Positions 44,766-56,378 are shown, counted from the stretch's first letter. The stretch: DNA of 64,000 bases from Aedes albopictus (GCF_035046485.1 NC_085137.1:250517233-250581232), one strand, 5' to 3'. Numbers and translations are program-made. The notes: a model not told the origin generated them from the letters alone.

Positions 44766-44828
44766 ATTGTATTATGATTCATATTTAATGCAACCCAAAT
44801 TAGTTGCATTATGAATCATAATGCAACT
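44766..44828. repeat. Palindromic GTTGCATTATG repeat
   Basis: An almost perfect palindrome at 44803-44827 (GTTGCATTATG and CATAATGCAAC arms), preceded by ATTATGATTCAT, the inverse of ATGAATCATAAT. The same palindromic word occurs several times inside the foldback element near 56.73-56.82 kb. It lies right next to the 5' end of R1 copy B4. Confidence 0.6.
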
Positions 44829-46430
44829 GCTATAGTGAGGAAAAGTAGGCCGTAGTGACACTAAAACGGCATGTATAAAATACAATATTATAGTGCCAAG
44901 TTTCAAAAACAGTATTTAGTGAATTACTAAGCTAAAAATGTCTCCGATACAGGGTAACATGATTCAGTTGATTGTACCATTGAACTAACATTTGATCTGT
45001 TCCAGCTCCTCAAGAACAGACTCATATTTTACTACATATTACTTAAGTGTGAAAGTTGACAGTCCATTTGAATCAAAATCCCCAAATTTAATGGTACGTA
45101 AATACAGACACATCGGGTAAATTCTCCTTCCACACAGTCAGTGGGCGGCACTTCTGCTACTACTGCAGTAAAGTGAAAAATCGACTTCTTCGTCCTAGAC
45201 TTCCCGGTCGTCGCCGCATTCCCTGGGGGTTGTGTGTTATAGCCGAAAGCTTCAAACTAATGGCAGTCTGCCATATACGAGCATGTCGTTATGTATTTCG
45301 GCTCTTTCCTGGCTCTACACCCCCCGCGCGTGGGTCCCTGGGAACGGCGCGTCGTCCGCTACTCGGACGGATACAAAGTGCAGGTGGAAGTCGGAATGGA
45401 TGGAATAACTTTTTGGCGGATAATGGTGCTTAAAATTCTCCCGAGACTTTAAAGTACCGTAGTTCGTGTGGAATGTTTTCTTTCGACGGGGATTTCCATG
45501 TTCGGGCGGTGGCGGGTGGCGGGCCAAGAAAAGTGAAAATTTACCTCCATCCCCCGCTGCCTGGTGAAAATGGAGGACGAAATGAAGAAAAATTGCATTT
45601 GAGAGACGCGTTTTTATTCTTGCGCTGTTTCGGTGGAATCAAGAAGGAGAAGAAATGTCACAAATTTATTCAATATCCATCGCCACGGAACGAAGACGAC
45701 GACTGGGACAACTTTTCGATGCAAGTTGAATATTTCTGAGCTGAAATATTTTTGCGATGACATGTGTTCGTTACGGTTGTCATCATCGGGCGTGTTTCGC
45801 AAACAAGTTTTGAATCACATATTGAAAGCTTTCGGAAAGTTGCAACAGATTTATGTTTTTTTTTTGCAGTGCTGATCGCTGTTTCACAGCTTGTTTCCAT
45901 TTAGCTGGGTATTAATCATGCTGTTTCTTGCGTCGATTTCCTAATCATCCAGTGGAACAGTTTCACTCAATCTCACCGGCGAACAGCTGCTCAAAGCCTA
46001 ATGAGATTGACTTGGCACGGGACCGCCTTACCAGCTCCAGGTTTTTCGTGTTATTAATGATGATCCAAATCCGTCGAAAATTTACAGCCAAATTTCAAAC
46101 ATAATTAATTCCACACGCCTCTTTCTCTCTCCCTTTCCTGCTGTTTCCTCTTTGGAGCTAATCGTTTAGCAACTAAACATGACAGACAATTAATTAATTC
46201 ATTTTCTATCGCACACGGACACGCCTGGCTAATCGGGAAAAATGTGTTTGCCTCGTTTGTTTGCGAGATGGGAGTCGGGAGGAAGCGTTTTATAGGCAGT
46301 GGTTTTCAACTGAAAGCAACTTTGCAGTTCTCATGATTACATACACTTAGACTGGATTAACGGCGTATGAGGAAACTGAAATTTGATCGCATCAATCGAG
46401 AACAAGGCTTTTCCGATATTTAACTGTAAA
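44829..46430. other. Unassigned host-like sequence
   Basis: No gene or element is recognised. 45930-46210 contains CAGCTG, TTATTAATGATGAT and AATTAATTAATTC (46188-46200). These are common in homeodomain-bound enhancers but also frequent by chance in A/T-rich DNA. No repeats are seen. Confidence 0.35.
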
Positions 46431-46611
46431 CTATAAGTTTCGAAGTGAACTCTTATGAGATAACTACGGAGAAGTTCTCTAAGGCTTAAACTGAGAATTG
46501 CTCTACGAATGTTAATGGAAATTCCTCTTTATATTCCAAAGCCTAATTCTCTGAAACACCTCTGGAACACCTTTCAGATGTTTCTTCGAGAATTTCATCA
46601 AAAAGCTTATT

Positions 46612-46735
46612 TTAACCCTCGAGCGATCACGCTGTTGTATTTTGTAGATCACGTTGAAAAAATCTCACTTTTCGTACTCAGCATTAGCGTGGTGCTGGTG
46701 GTGGTGACAAATCGCGCAAGTTACGGACGGCTAAA
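46612..46735. repeat. 124-bp dispersed repeat, copy 2
   Basis: Reverse-complement relative of 33461-33583. It begins TTAACCCTCGAGCGATCACG and ends near GACGGCTAAA. Shared internal words are TGTTGTATTTTG and GCGTGGTGCTG. It lies in the left part of array C. Confidence 0.65.
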
Positions 46736-48204
46736 ATTCTTCTATAAGTTCCTCCGGATATTTCAAAAGTTTTTTTTAGAATTCTTCTAAAGTCCTTTAG
46801 AGAATTCTTCCAGGGGTTCCTCCGGAATATCGATTTTTTTTTTGTGGGAACCCTAATAAACCAACACCATACACGAACCGTAATGCAGACGGTTCAACAA
46901 TATCGCATCCATTGGCGTAGCTAAAGGGGGTCCTGGGGGGCCAGGCCCCCCCCAGAGTCTGCCAGGCCCCCTCCAGAAATTTTTCATGATTTTATTTATG
47001 AAAATAAGAAAACAATTGAAATCTGCTGTTTTAATGACAAACATAGATCTATTATAGAAATTTATTAGGCATAATATGTGTTTAAATTGATAGACTATTG
47101 TCAACTTGTCACACTTTACAAGATCATTGTCCAAAAAGGGTAAATGCAATTTAGTCTGTTAGAACCAGAATTATCCAATTTATTTTTTAAATCATCAAGT
47201 GTAATCTTTATGGTAGTTTTCAAAGGAATTCTTGGATGGGTATCCCAAAAGAACCTCTGAATCTTCTAGCAGCATTACTGCCAAATATTGTTGAGTGCTT
47301 CCTTGTGTAATTCATCATGGGGAAAAGAGTCTCTTAGAATATGCAATGGAATTTCTGCAGAAGTTTTCGAACCGTTAGAGAAAAAATATGTCACAATATA
47401 AGAAAGAGCCCTGTTTGGGCAAACGTATCGTCCATATTTGCTACTTCAGATATAGATATCATAAGTGTAAAATTTGTACGTATTAATACCATACTATGAG
47501 ATCAATAAAGATACAAATCAGTTGCTTTACCTCCGCCATGGCAGGATGGTCGAAATTAGGTGTAGTCAGTTTATTCACAGAGAACAGACATCCAAGTCCA
47601 GTTCCGAAAATGTGTAAGGAATTTAACGGCCATTTGAAATCGGCAACTCAAGTGGCAATAGCGTGGCGCTGCAATCGCTTAATTTCCCATACTAATTCAA
47701 TTCACCACTTGAAATGTTTAAATTCACCACTGACTGTGGCAATATGGTGTCTGGTGGCGTTAGTGTTGTCATCGTGTATTGGTTTGCAACCTTACTCAAG
47801 TAAAGATTCAAATCCTTACACAACTTTCCGAATGAAATTTGTTCTAGCCTGGATGTCTGTTCTCTGTGGTTTATTACACAAAAAACGACACATAACGGCC
47901 CATATAATTGAGGGTGAAGATGATTCCTAGTCGGTCACTATGAATTCCCTTGAGTTTCTTGCGTATTGTGTATTTGCGCACAAATACAAATCATCATTGA
48001 GAAAGTTAAAATATCTTTAAAATCTCTCATTAAACTTCATTCAGGCGTTATCGTAATTTCGAAATTACGCCAAAAACGAAAAGAAGACAAGAGCGTAGCC
48101 AGCTTTTCGGTCAGGGGCGAGCAAATTTATGACTTTTATGACTAAACGTAACACGATTAGGTTGAAAATATTATATTTTTAAAACAATTCTTCACTCTTC
48201 AGGA

Positions 48205-48300
48205 GTCCACTGTTGTATTTTGAACATTGCGTTGGAAAAAAATCTCGCCTATTCTATACACATCAGCGTGGTGCTGGTAGCGGTGGTCAATATCTGAAAA
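48205..48300. repeat. 124-bp dispersed repeat, partial copy 3
   Basis: TGTTGTATTTTGAACATTGC and CAGCGTGGTGCTGGTAGCGG correspond to the middle of copies 1 and 2. The TTAA tips are lost. It lies between the left part and the array of the 4.4-kb element. Confidence 0.55.
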
Positions 48301-48439
48301 AATAATGTTTTTTCTTTACTCATGCATATTTTTTTTTTCTGGAGCTTAAATCTAATTTTTTTGTTACTATCTTTATCTGGATAGTCCTTGACTTGACTTA
48401 AAGTTATGTTTACGTAGAATAATAAATTACAACTTACAA

Positions 48440-51190
48440 AAAGTATACCAGAAGGAATCCCTGGGGGAATCCTTAGAGCAAATAAAAGGAATCCTCAGAT
48501 AAATTTCTAAAGAAATCGCTTGAAGAATCCTGGGAGGAGTTCCTAGACAAATTTCTGAAGTTTCCTTAAAGAAATTTTTGGACGAATTCCTGGAGGAATT
48601 TCTAGAGGAATTTTTGGAGTAATCATTGAATTCTTGAAAAAAATCCCTGAAGCAATTCCTAGAGGAATCTCTGAAAGAAATCCTGGTGGAGCTTCTGGAC
48701 AAATTCCTAGTGAAATCCCTGCAGAATTTCCTGAACGAATGCCCAAAAAAAATCTAGAGAAATCTTTGGATAAATTCGTGGAGGAATTCCTGAAGGAATC
48801 CCTGGAGGAATTCCAAGAGAAGTTCCTGCATGACTTACTGGAGAATTGTCTGAATAAGTTCCTGGAGCAAACCCTGAGACACATCCTAGAGGAATTCCTG
48901 GAGGATTCTTTAGAAGAATTATGGGAAGAATCCTTGAAGAAATTTGAGAAGAAACCTATTGGGAATTTCCGGAGGAACTCTTAGAGAAATTTGCGCAGAA
49001 ATTCTTGAGTGGATCCCAGGAGAATTATTGGAAAAAATCCTGAAGGAATCCCTGAAGCAACTTCTGGATGTACCTCAGGAGGAATGCCTAGAGAAACTTT
49101 TGGACAAATTCCTGGCGGAATTCCGGGAGAAAATACTGGAGAAATTCATGGGATACTTCCGAGGAACTATCCCTAGTAGAACACCTGGAGGAATCCCTGA
49201 ATGAAATTCTGGGGGAATCTCTAGAGGAATTTTGGAAGAGTTCTTGAAAAAAATTTTGAAAAAAATCTTAGAGATATTTCTAGAGGAATTTCTGCAGGTA
49301 TGCCTTAGCAAATCCAGGAATCTCTGGAGGAATTTCCTAAATTATACCTGGAGGAATCTCTGAATGAACTCCTGGAGAAATATGGGACGAATCCTAGGAG
49401 AAATTGCTGAAGAAATCGTTTGAGGAATCCCGGGAGAAATTCCTAGTCAAATTTCTAGAGGAATCTTTGAAGAAATTTTCTAGATGAATTCCTGGAAGAA
49501 TTTCAAGAGGAATTCTTGAAGAAATCCTTACCAGAATTCCTGGAAAAATCCCTGAAGCAATTCCTAGAGGAATTTCTGGTGGAAATCCTGGAAGAACTAC
49601 TGAACAAATCCCTGGAGAAATTCTTTGAGAATCGCTAGAGGAATTCTTGGAGAAATCCCAGAAGGAATTTGTGAGAAAATTATTGGAGGATTTCCTGGAG
49701 GCATCATCCCTGGAAAAATTCCTGGACGATTGCCTGGTGTATTCCCTTGATAAATTTCTAATGAAATTCCTGGATGAATCCGTGGGGGAAACCCTGGAGG
49801 ATCTCTTGGAGAAACTCTTGGAGGACATACTGCATAAATTCCTGTAGCAATCCCTGGGAGAAATTCTGATGATTTCCCACAGAAATTATGGGAAGAATCC
49901 CTGGAGAATTTAGAATCTTTATAGACATTTCTAGAAAAAAGGGAGGAATTCCTGAAGCAATTTCTGGAGGAACTTCTGGCGGAATTCCAGGAGGAATTCC
50001 TGAAGAAATCCCTGGAGGATTTCTTGTGGTACTTACGTTGAACTATTACTTGAAGAATTCTTGGAGGAATCTGTAAATGAAACTCTTGAGGAAATCTGGA
50101 TAAATTTCTGAATAATTTCGTAGAGAATTCCCAGAGGAATTTCTGGATGAATTGCTGGAGAAAGCCCTTGAAAAATATCCGGCGGAATCCCTGGAATAAA
50201 TCCTCCAAGAATTACGGAAGAAAATCTTGATAGAATTTCTGGAGGAATTCCCTATAGGATTTTCTGGAAAAAAAAATCTGAAGATATTCATGGGATAACT
50301 CCTGAAGGAATTCTTGGTGGAATTCCCGGTATTATTCCTGGAGGATCCCTGGGGAAATGCCTCGATGAAATCCTGGAGGAATACCTGGAATAATTCCTGG
50401 ATAAATACCGGGAGCAATCTCTAAAGAATTTCCTGGGAGATTCATGAAGAAATTCTTGAGTGTACATTCCTAGAGGAATCCCAGGAGAAATTCATGCAGG
50501 AGTCTCTAGAGGAGTTCTTGGAATCATGTCCGTGTAAACTCCGTGAGGAGGATTTCAGGAATTCCTGGTGGAATTCTTAATTCCTGGAGAAGTCCCTGAA
50601 TGAAATCCTGGATCTCCAGTGGTATTCCTTGAGGTATCTCTATAGGAGTATCTGAGAATCTCTGGAGGAATTCCTAGAGGAATCCTTGAGAAATCTCCAC
50701 TAGAACTCCTGATGGAATCCCTGCATAAATTTCACGAGGAATCCCTGGAGGAATTTCTGGAGGATTTTCTTCAAGAATCCCTGGACAATCTCTAGAGGAA
50801 TCTCTGAAACAATTCCTGGAGGAATTCCTTGAGATATCTCTAGTGGAACATCTGGAGGAATCTCCGGAGGAAGTCTTAGAGGAATCTCTAGCGGGAAATT
50901 CGTGGACGAATTCATGTAAGAATTTTTAGACGATTTAGACGAATTCACAAAGAAATCCTGGAACAATTCCTTGAGGGATTTCTAGAGACATCAATGAGGT
51001 ATTCTTTGAGGAATCCCAGGGAGAAATTCAAGGATCAATTTCTGAGGGATTCCAGAAGAAGTACATATCTGGAGGAAGTTTTGAAGAAATCCTAAAAAGA
51101 GTGCGTAGAGAAACTTTTAGAGGAGTTCCCGAAGGAATCCCTGGAATAGTTCCTGAAGAAACCCCAGGAGGAATTTCGCAAGGAATCATT
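48440..51190. repeat. Degenerate GGAATTCC-type array B
   Basis: 2.7 kb of irregular 15-30-bp units built around GAGGAATTCCTGG and GAATCCCTGGAGGAA. The core is self-complementary, so both strands show long open frames (for example 203 codons on the minus strand at 49597-50208). Those frames repeat short acidic or Ser/Arg words and are not genes. There is no fixed period, so this is an old, sequence-shuffled array and not a fresh satellite. Confidence 0.8.
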
Positions 51191-53700
51191 CACATATCGG
51201 GAGACCATGCCGCTTAGAAGTCATCTTAAGTCAGGCCCCCCTGGGCCCCCTCCAGAAAAAAATCCTAGCTACGCCAATGCCGCATACTGTTCGAATTGTA
51301 TCCCGAATGGGTGGTTAAGCACATCTTATGGTTATAGTTTATTGAAGCTATGGTTATTGTTCCATGGAGCTACTATGAGAATGTTATCATGATTTTCTCT
51401 TTTTCTCTGAGAACTTCCGAAACTTCCCCCATAAAATTTGACCGAAAATTCCAATGGGAATCATGGATGGTTATCGATGTATGCTTCCGGAAACACCTTA
51501 TGAATTTCATCCAAAAATTGCTTCGAAAATTATTCCAGAATGTAGAAGCTATTGTTTGATCTACTCATTAAGATCCACCAGAAATTCTTCCAAAGAATCC
51601 TCGCAAAATTCTCCTAAGAGGTGCTCCGAGAAGTAGTTCAGAAGTTTCTTTGAGATTTATTCCAGAAACTTGTTCAAGAATTCATCTGGAAATTCTTCCG
51701 GTATCTTTCTTCAGGAAGAAAGTTTTCCTTTAGGAATTTGTCTATAAGTTCTCTGTTAAATCCTCGAGAGCTCCTCCGCAAGTTTCTTCGAAAACTAATT
51801 TAGAAAACCCTCTAAGAATTGGTCTGAGAAAGTTTTTCTAGGATATTTCCATCAATTGCTCCATTTTCTAAAAGTTCTTTCGGGAAATCTTCTGGAAGTT
51901 CCTTTGCGAATGCTTCGGAGAAAATTTACGCAAATTTTCCTGAAAGTTTCGGAAATTAACGTGAGAATTATTCCTACACTATAGGAAATTTTCGACCTAC
52001 CGAGGAAACTTCCAAAAAATAACAAACAGTTCCAACAATAAACGCCAAACCCTTCGGCAAGGAATCAACAGAAAAGAATGTTAAAGGATATCCCAATAAA
52101 TTATCGGAGTGTTTTTCACCGAAATTTTTTGAAGAAATTTTCCCCAATTGAATTGCCATAGAAAATGCTTTGAGAATTCCACCATGATTTTCTCCGAGAA
52201 ACTCCGGGACATCCTCCTTAGAATTTGACCAGAAATTCCTCAAAGAATTGGTTCAAAACATCCTACGTGAGCTCTGTCATAAGTTACATAAGCGAAATAT
52301 TCAAGGTTATCGAGTTACTCTTCCGGAAACACCTAAAAAATTTCTTCCAAAAGTTTACTCGGCAATTTAGTTGGATTATTCTCGAGTATTCTAATGTTCC
52401 TTCGAAAATATTTCCTGAAATCTAGCAGTGCTTCTGTGACCAATTTCAAAAGATCCATCGAAAGTTCTTCCAAAAGTTTTTCGCATAATCCTTCTAAGAG
52501 TTGCACCAGGAAGTAATTCAAAAGTTTTTTTAGGATTTATTTCAGAAAATTCTCCAAGAATTCATTTGGAAGTTCCTTCGGAATCTTTCAAAAGTTTTTT
52601 TTTTCAGAAACTCATTTGAAAACTCATCCGAGATTTCTTCGGAAAGTTCCTTTTATATCTTTCTCTAGAAGTTCCCCCGGGAATTCCTCAGAAGCTCCTC
52701 CAAAAGTTTCTTCGCAAACTAATTCAGAAATTCCTCTGTTAATTGTGCCAAAGCTCTCTCTAGGAAGTTTTACAACAATTTCTCCATGATACCTTCTAGA
52801 AGTTCGTCCGGGAAATCTTCTTGAAGCTCCTCAACGAATTCTTCTGAAACTTCATCAAGAAGTTTACTAATTATTTTTTGGATTTTTTTCGGAAATTTTC
52901 CTGAGAATTACCCTAAAATTTTCTCGTTTTTTTTCAGTAGCGAAGCGAATTTTTCTAGGAATTTTGTTTGAAAATCTGACGGTTGAAGCTCAAACAAAAT
53001 GTTTGTGGCCTTCGGAGTTCCTTTCGACATTGCTCCTCCGAAAATTCCTCAAAGAAGCTCTCAGGGATATTAAGAATTCGTACACAATGTTCTTTAGGAT
53101 TTTCTAAAAGACATCCAAGAAGTTTCTCTGCGAGCTCCCGCAGAATGTTTTCAGTACTCTCTCAAGGAGTTCTTTTGTGAGTGTGTTAGGGTTTCTCTCG
53201 AATATTTCTGAATTAATTTCTACATACCGAAGTTTTTTCGGGAATTCCTTCAAAATAATTTCGGACATTTCATACAAAAGTGCTTTTGAAAATTCCTCAA
53301 AGGTTATCACATGAAAATGCAATGTAAACTTATATGAAAGCCAACATTCTTCTGAGGTGTTAATAGTTCATTGAAGTATTTAGTTTCCGTGTTTTTTTTT
53401 ATAATTCCCTTTAATCCTTGCGTTTCTATAGAAATTTCTCAAGGAACATTTGAAGGATTTCATACAGAAACTCTTAAAAACTCGAAGACGACAGCGGGAA
53501 TCTCTCAATTATCTCATAGAGGAATACTCAGAGAAACCCCTGATTTTTTTTAGAAAAGTTTCGCAACTCTGGGAGAAATTCCTGGAGAAATTTCTGGAAA
53601 AACTTCTGGAGGAGCAACGAGCAATCGCGGAAACAAAAAAAAAAACTAGAAAATGCTAAAAATAATCAAGTAAAATTCATAGAGAAATGTAAACTGTCTA

Positions 53701-54263
53701 AGGGATTTCCAAAAGAGCTTCAAATAAAAATACTGCAGTCATTATCATGAGAATTCCAAAAACTGCCTGAAGGGGATTGATTACCTGAAAGGGGTCTTTT
53801 TTCCTTCAGGTACGCGTTACCATGCAAACCACCATAGCTCGGTTCTGCTTTCATTAATCGTAATAATCAAAAGCTAAACGATATGCAATTGTTTGAAAAC
53901 CACTGAGCGTTTTAAAGCGATCGATGGACTCAGTTTGGTGGTCTAAGTCGAAGAACCGCAAACGATTCGATCGTAGTGAGAGAGAGCTGAAAGTAAACTT
54001 TGCCCGCATCCCCGGCACACATGATTAATCATCGGCATCCAAAGTGAAAGACGGTATAACGGCGACGAACGGCCAAGTGAGAAACGAAGTGACTGGACCA
54101 CGCGCCCGCCGCCACAGCAGCGTGATCATCAATTTTGGCGCTTGCCATTCATCAGGACGGATGGTGGACCGCTCCGCTAGCTTGCACTCTCATTGAGGGC
54201 GCACATTGGCGAATCTGACAGTATCATAATCTGTGAGTGAGAGTTCATTAGGGACGCTTTTTT
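53701..54263. other. Unassigned host-like sequence
   Basis: No gene is recognised. The stretch 53840-54250 has mixed composition without repeats and contains motifs such as TTAATCGTAATAATC and ATGATTAATCATCGG, so it looks like unique non-coding DNA. Confidence 0.35.
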
Positions 54264-55413
54264 CTACGTTTTGCCTTTCTCGTACACCAAGGTGTACCGA
54301 AAGGCTATATGTTCACTCCAAAAACGAAAATTTGATAGAGCCCCCGGAGGGGTCAAGTGTTATATACCAATCGACTCAGCTCGACGAGTTGAGATGATGT
54401 CTGTGTGTATGTATGTGTGTGTGTATGTATGTGTGTGCGTGTGTATGTGTGTATGTGTACAAAAAGGTCACCTCATTTTTAGATAGTAAATATGAACCGA
54501 TTTCAACGACCGATGGTTCATTCGACGGGGTACATTGTCCCATTGTTTCCTATTGAAAATGATTCAGATCGGTCCAGCCGTTCCGGAGTTATGGCCATTT
54601 AGGTGTTCCGGACCGGTACCCCAGGAAGGGGCCAGATATGAAAATGCAACAAACCCATGCATGCGACCCATCAAACCCCGGCATTTTCGATTATCTGATG
54701 AACGGGATGAAGGAAAATAGTCTCTGACTATATCTGAACCGGTAGTGTTCCGGAACCGGTTCCGGGTGTGCCGCCGGAAGTGGCCAAATAAGAAAGTGAA
54801 CATAACCCATGCATGCGACACGTCAAATAGCGGATTTTTCGATAACCAGTTGGATGGTAAGCAGGAAAATAGTTTCAGACCATGTTTGAACCGGTAGTAT
54901 TCCGGAACCGGTTCCGGATGTCCTGCCGGAAGTGGCCAATTAAAAAAGTGAACCAAACCCAGGCATGCGACACATCAAAGAGCGGCTTTTTCGATAACCA
55001 GAAGAACGGTAAGCAGGAAAATAGTTTCAAACCTCATTTGAACCGGTAGTGTTCTGGAACCGGTTCCGGATGTCCTGCCGGAAGTGGCCAATTAAAAAAG
55101 TGAACCAAACCCAGGCATGCGACGCATCAAACAGCGGCTTTTTCGATAACCAGATGAACGGTAAGCAGGAAAATAGTTTCAGACCATGTTTGAACCAGTA
55201 GCATTCCGGAACCGGATCCGGATGTCCTGCCGGAAGTGGCCGATTAAAAAAGTGAACCAAACCCAGGCATGCGACACATCAAAGAGCGGCTTTTTCGATA
55301 ACCAGATGAACGGTAAGCAGGAAAATAGTTTCAGACTATATCTGAACCGGTTGTGTTCCGGAACCGGTTCCAGCTGTCCCGCCGGAAGTGGCCAATTAAA
55401 AAAGTGAACCAAA
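54264..55413. repeat. Repeat element with five or so 152-bp tandem units
   Basis: A leader (54264-54590) with a TG/TATG microsatellite is followed by about five direct repeats of 150-154 bp. The marker TTTCAGAC or its variant starts at 54721, 54873, 55025, 55179 and 55329. Each unit contains GAACCGGTAG, GGAACCGGTTCCGG (palindromic), GTCCTGCCGGAAGTGGCC and GGCTTTTTCGATAACCAG. Frames of about 77 codons recur in each unit but look incidental. The type is common in mosquito genomes as far as I know; the family name is not known to me. Confidence 0.78.
54402..54459 (+). repeat. TG/TATG microsatellite
   Basis: Mixed TGTG and TATG units over 58 bp, in the leader of the 152-bp repeat element. Confidence 0.92.
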
Positions 55414-55510
55414 CTAGGGGTCGCAGTACCGATCGCTTTTGATGAGTATCGGTATTTCGGTACGGAGGCTTACAGTACCGGTAGTACCGGTAAAATACCG
55501 GTACTGGAAA
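55414..55510. mobile_element. TACCGGTA-rich end of a further element
   Basis: The sequence changes at TAGGGGTCGCAGTACCGATC, directly after the last 152-bp unit. Several TACCG/CGGTA words follow in both orientations (GTACCGGTAGTACCGG and AATACCGGTACT). Such ends are seen in some hAT-type elements, but only this end could be located. Confidence 0.4.
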
Positions 55511-56296
55511 TTTTCCACTAAAATGAAGAGTAATCAAATTTGTATAGAAATTCTACAATTTACCAGACATTTGTGAATTCCGGTTTTCAGGGATGTCATA
55601 AAATCGAACCAGAAAATTTCAGATTGATAAAAACATTGAAAGTTGTATGAACCTGTTTTTTTTTTCAGCTATTGTTTGGCTTATGCGTAGCTCAACAGGC
55701 AGTATCTTGGTCAGTCTAAAATAAAACAGGGACAACCTTACATTAACAAAATCAGATAGATAGCTAGACAAGAAGATTTGATTGATTTTTCCTTGATGAT
55801 GGTATCAGCGGGTTTTAAGAATTGGTGACCCCAATCCAACAAGTTTTATCCAAAGCTAGTAAATACATTTCAAAAATGCAACGTTCATTAACCCTTTCGA
55901 CCTAATATGACCCCGGCGATGAAACTGAGCATAAGAAACGTGTTAGAGGCCAGCGAGGTTGCGACAGTGAAGACAAAACAATCCGGTTCCAAAAGGTTAA
56001 GTCAATCATTGCTATGATAACCTGGATTTGAGAAAGGTTGCATATATGATAAAGTAAGTAGGGAATCGCGCCACTTGGGCGGTGGCTTCTATATTCGTCT
56101 GTTTTCCACTATAACTCAGTCAAATTTGAACCAATTGACACAATTTTTGTACGAAGAGCGAAAGCGATTTGTTTATTGTTTGAAACTCGAAATATGTACA
56201 ACAGAGATGGTTATATTTGCGGTTTAGGGGAAGATGATATAGATCGATGAGATTAGAATTGAACCTTATGACAACTAAGTTGCCAGGTCATTAATT
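55511..56296. other. Unassigned sequence
   Basis: No gene or repeat ends are recognised. It is A/T rich. It may belong in part to the element that starts at 55414. Confidence 0.35.
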
Positions 56297-56368
56297 GGCT
56301 CGGTAGCTTAGTTGGTAAAGCACTTGTCTAGCGAATAAGGGTCGTGAGTTCAAATCTCACCTGAGCTG
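56297..56368 (+). tRNA. tRNA-like gene, anticodon AGC (alanine by anticodon)
   Basis: A full cloverleaf can be drawn without an intron: 7-bp acceptor stem (GGCTCGG with CTGAGCT, two G-U pairs), D arm GCTT/AAGC with an 8-nt loop holding GG, anticodon arm CTTGT/ATAAG with loop CTAGCGA, 4-nt variable loop, T arm GTGAG/CTCAC with loop TTCAAAT, discriminator G. The A box reads TAGCTTAGTTGG and six Ts follow at 56373-56378. Anticodon AGC means alanine, but pair 3-70 is C-G instead of the G-U that marks alanine tRNAs, and pair 1-72 is G-U. A tRNA pseudogene or the head of a SINE is therefore possible. Confidence 0.7.
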
Positions 56369-56372
56369 TGGA

Positions 56373-56378
56373 TTTTTT
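56373..56378 (+). terminator. Pol III T-run terminator
   Basis: Six Ts start 4 bp after the end of the tRNA-like gene, as expected for RNA polymerase III termination. Confidence 0.65.

Larger units (their letters stand above)
46910..51279. mobile_element. 4.4-kb TIR element with G/C-rich caps
   Basis: CATTGGCGTAGCTA (46910-46923) is matched by its reverse complement TAGCTACGCCAATG (51266-51279). Both ends carry caps of G and C runs (left: GGGGGTCCTGGGGGGCCAGG; right: CAGGCCCCCCTGGGCCCCC), each next to CTCCAGAAA. CGCAT lies close by on both sides (46904-46908, 51281-51285) but off by one base, so a target duplication is only suggested. Inside are an A/T-rich left part, a 124-bp repeat remnant and a 2.7-kb degenerate array. 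No transposase frame is recognised. It is probably non-autonomous. Confidence 0.75.
46431..53700. repeat. Older degenerate repeat block (array C), split by a 4.4-kb TIR element
   Basis: 46431-46909 and 51280-53700 share words such as TTCCTCCGGAA, AATTCTTCC and AAGTTCC in the same reading direction. They are separated by the TIR element at 46910-51279, whose inner array reads the other way. I take them as one older block interrupted by a younger insertion. The outer ends are soft. No gene lies in it. Confidence 0.55.

Noticed and set aside
47496..47930. 144-codon open frame inside the 4.4-kb TIR element, candidate transposase
   Set aside because: No catalytic motif of any transposase group and no similar frame elsewhere in the window.
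49597..50208. 203-codon minus-strand open frame and other long frames in 48.4-50.4 kb
   Set aside because: They are made of the degenerate array; both strands are open because the unit core is self-complementary.
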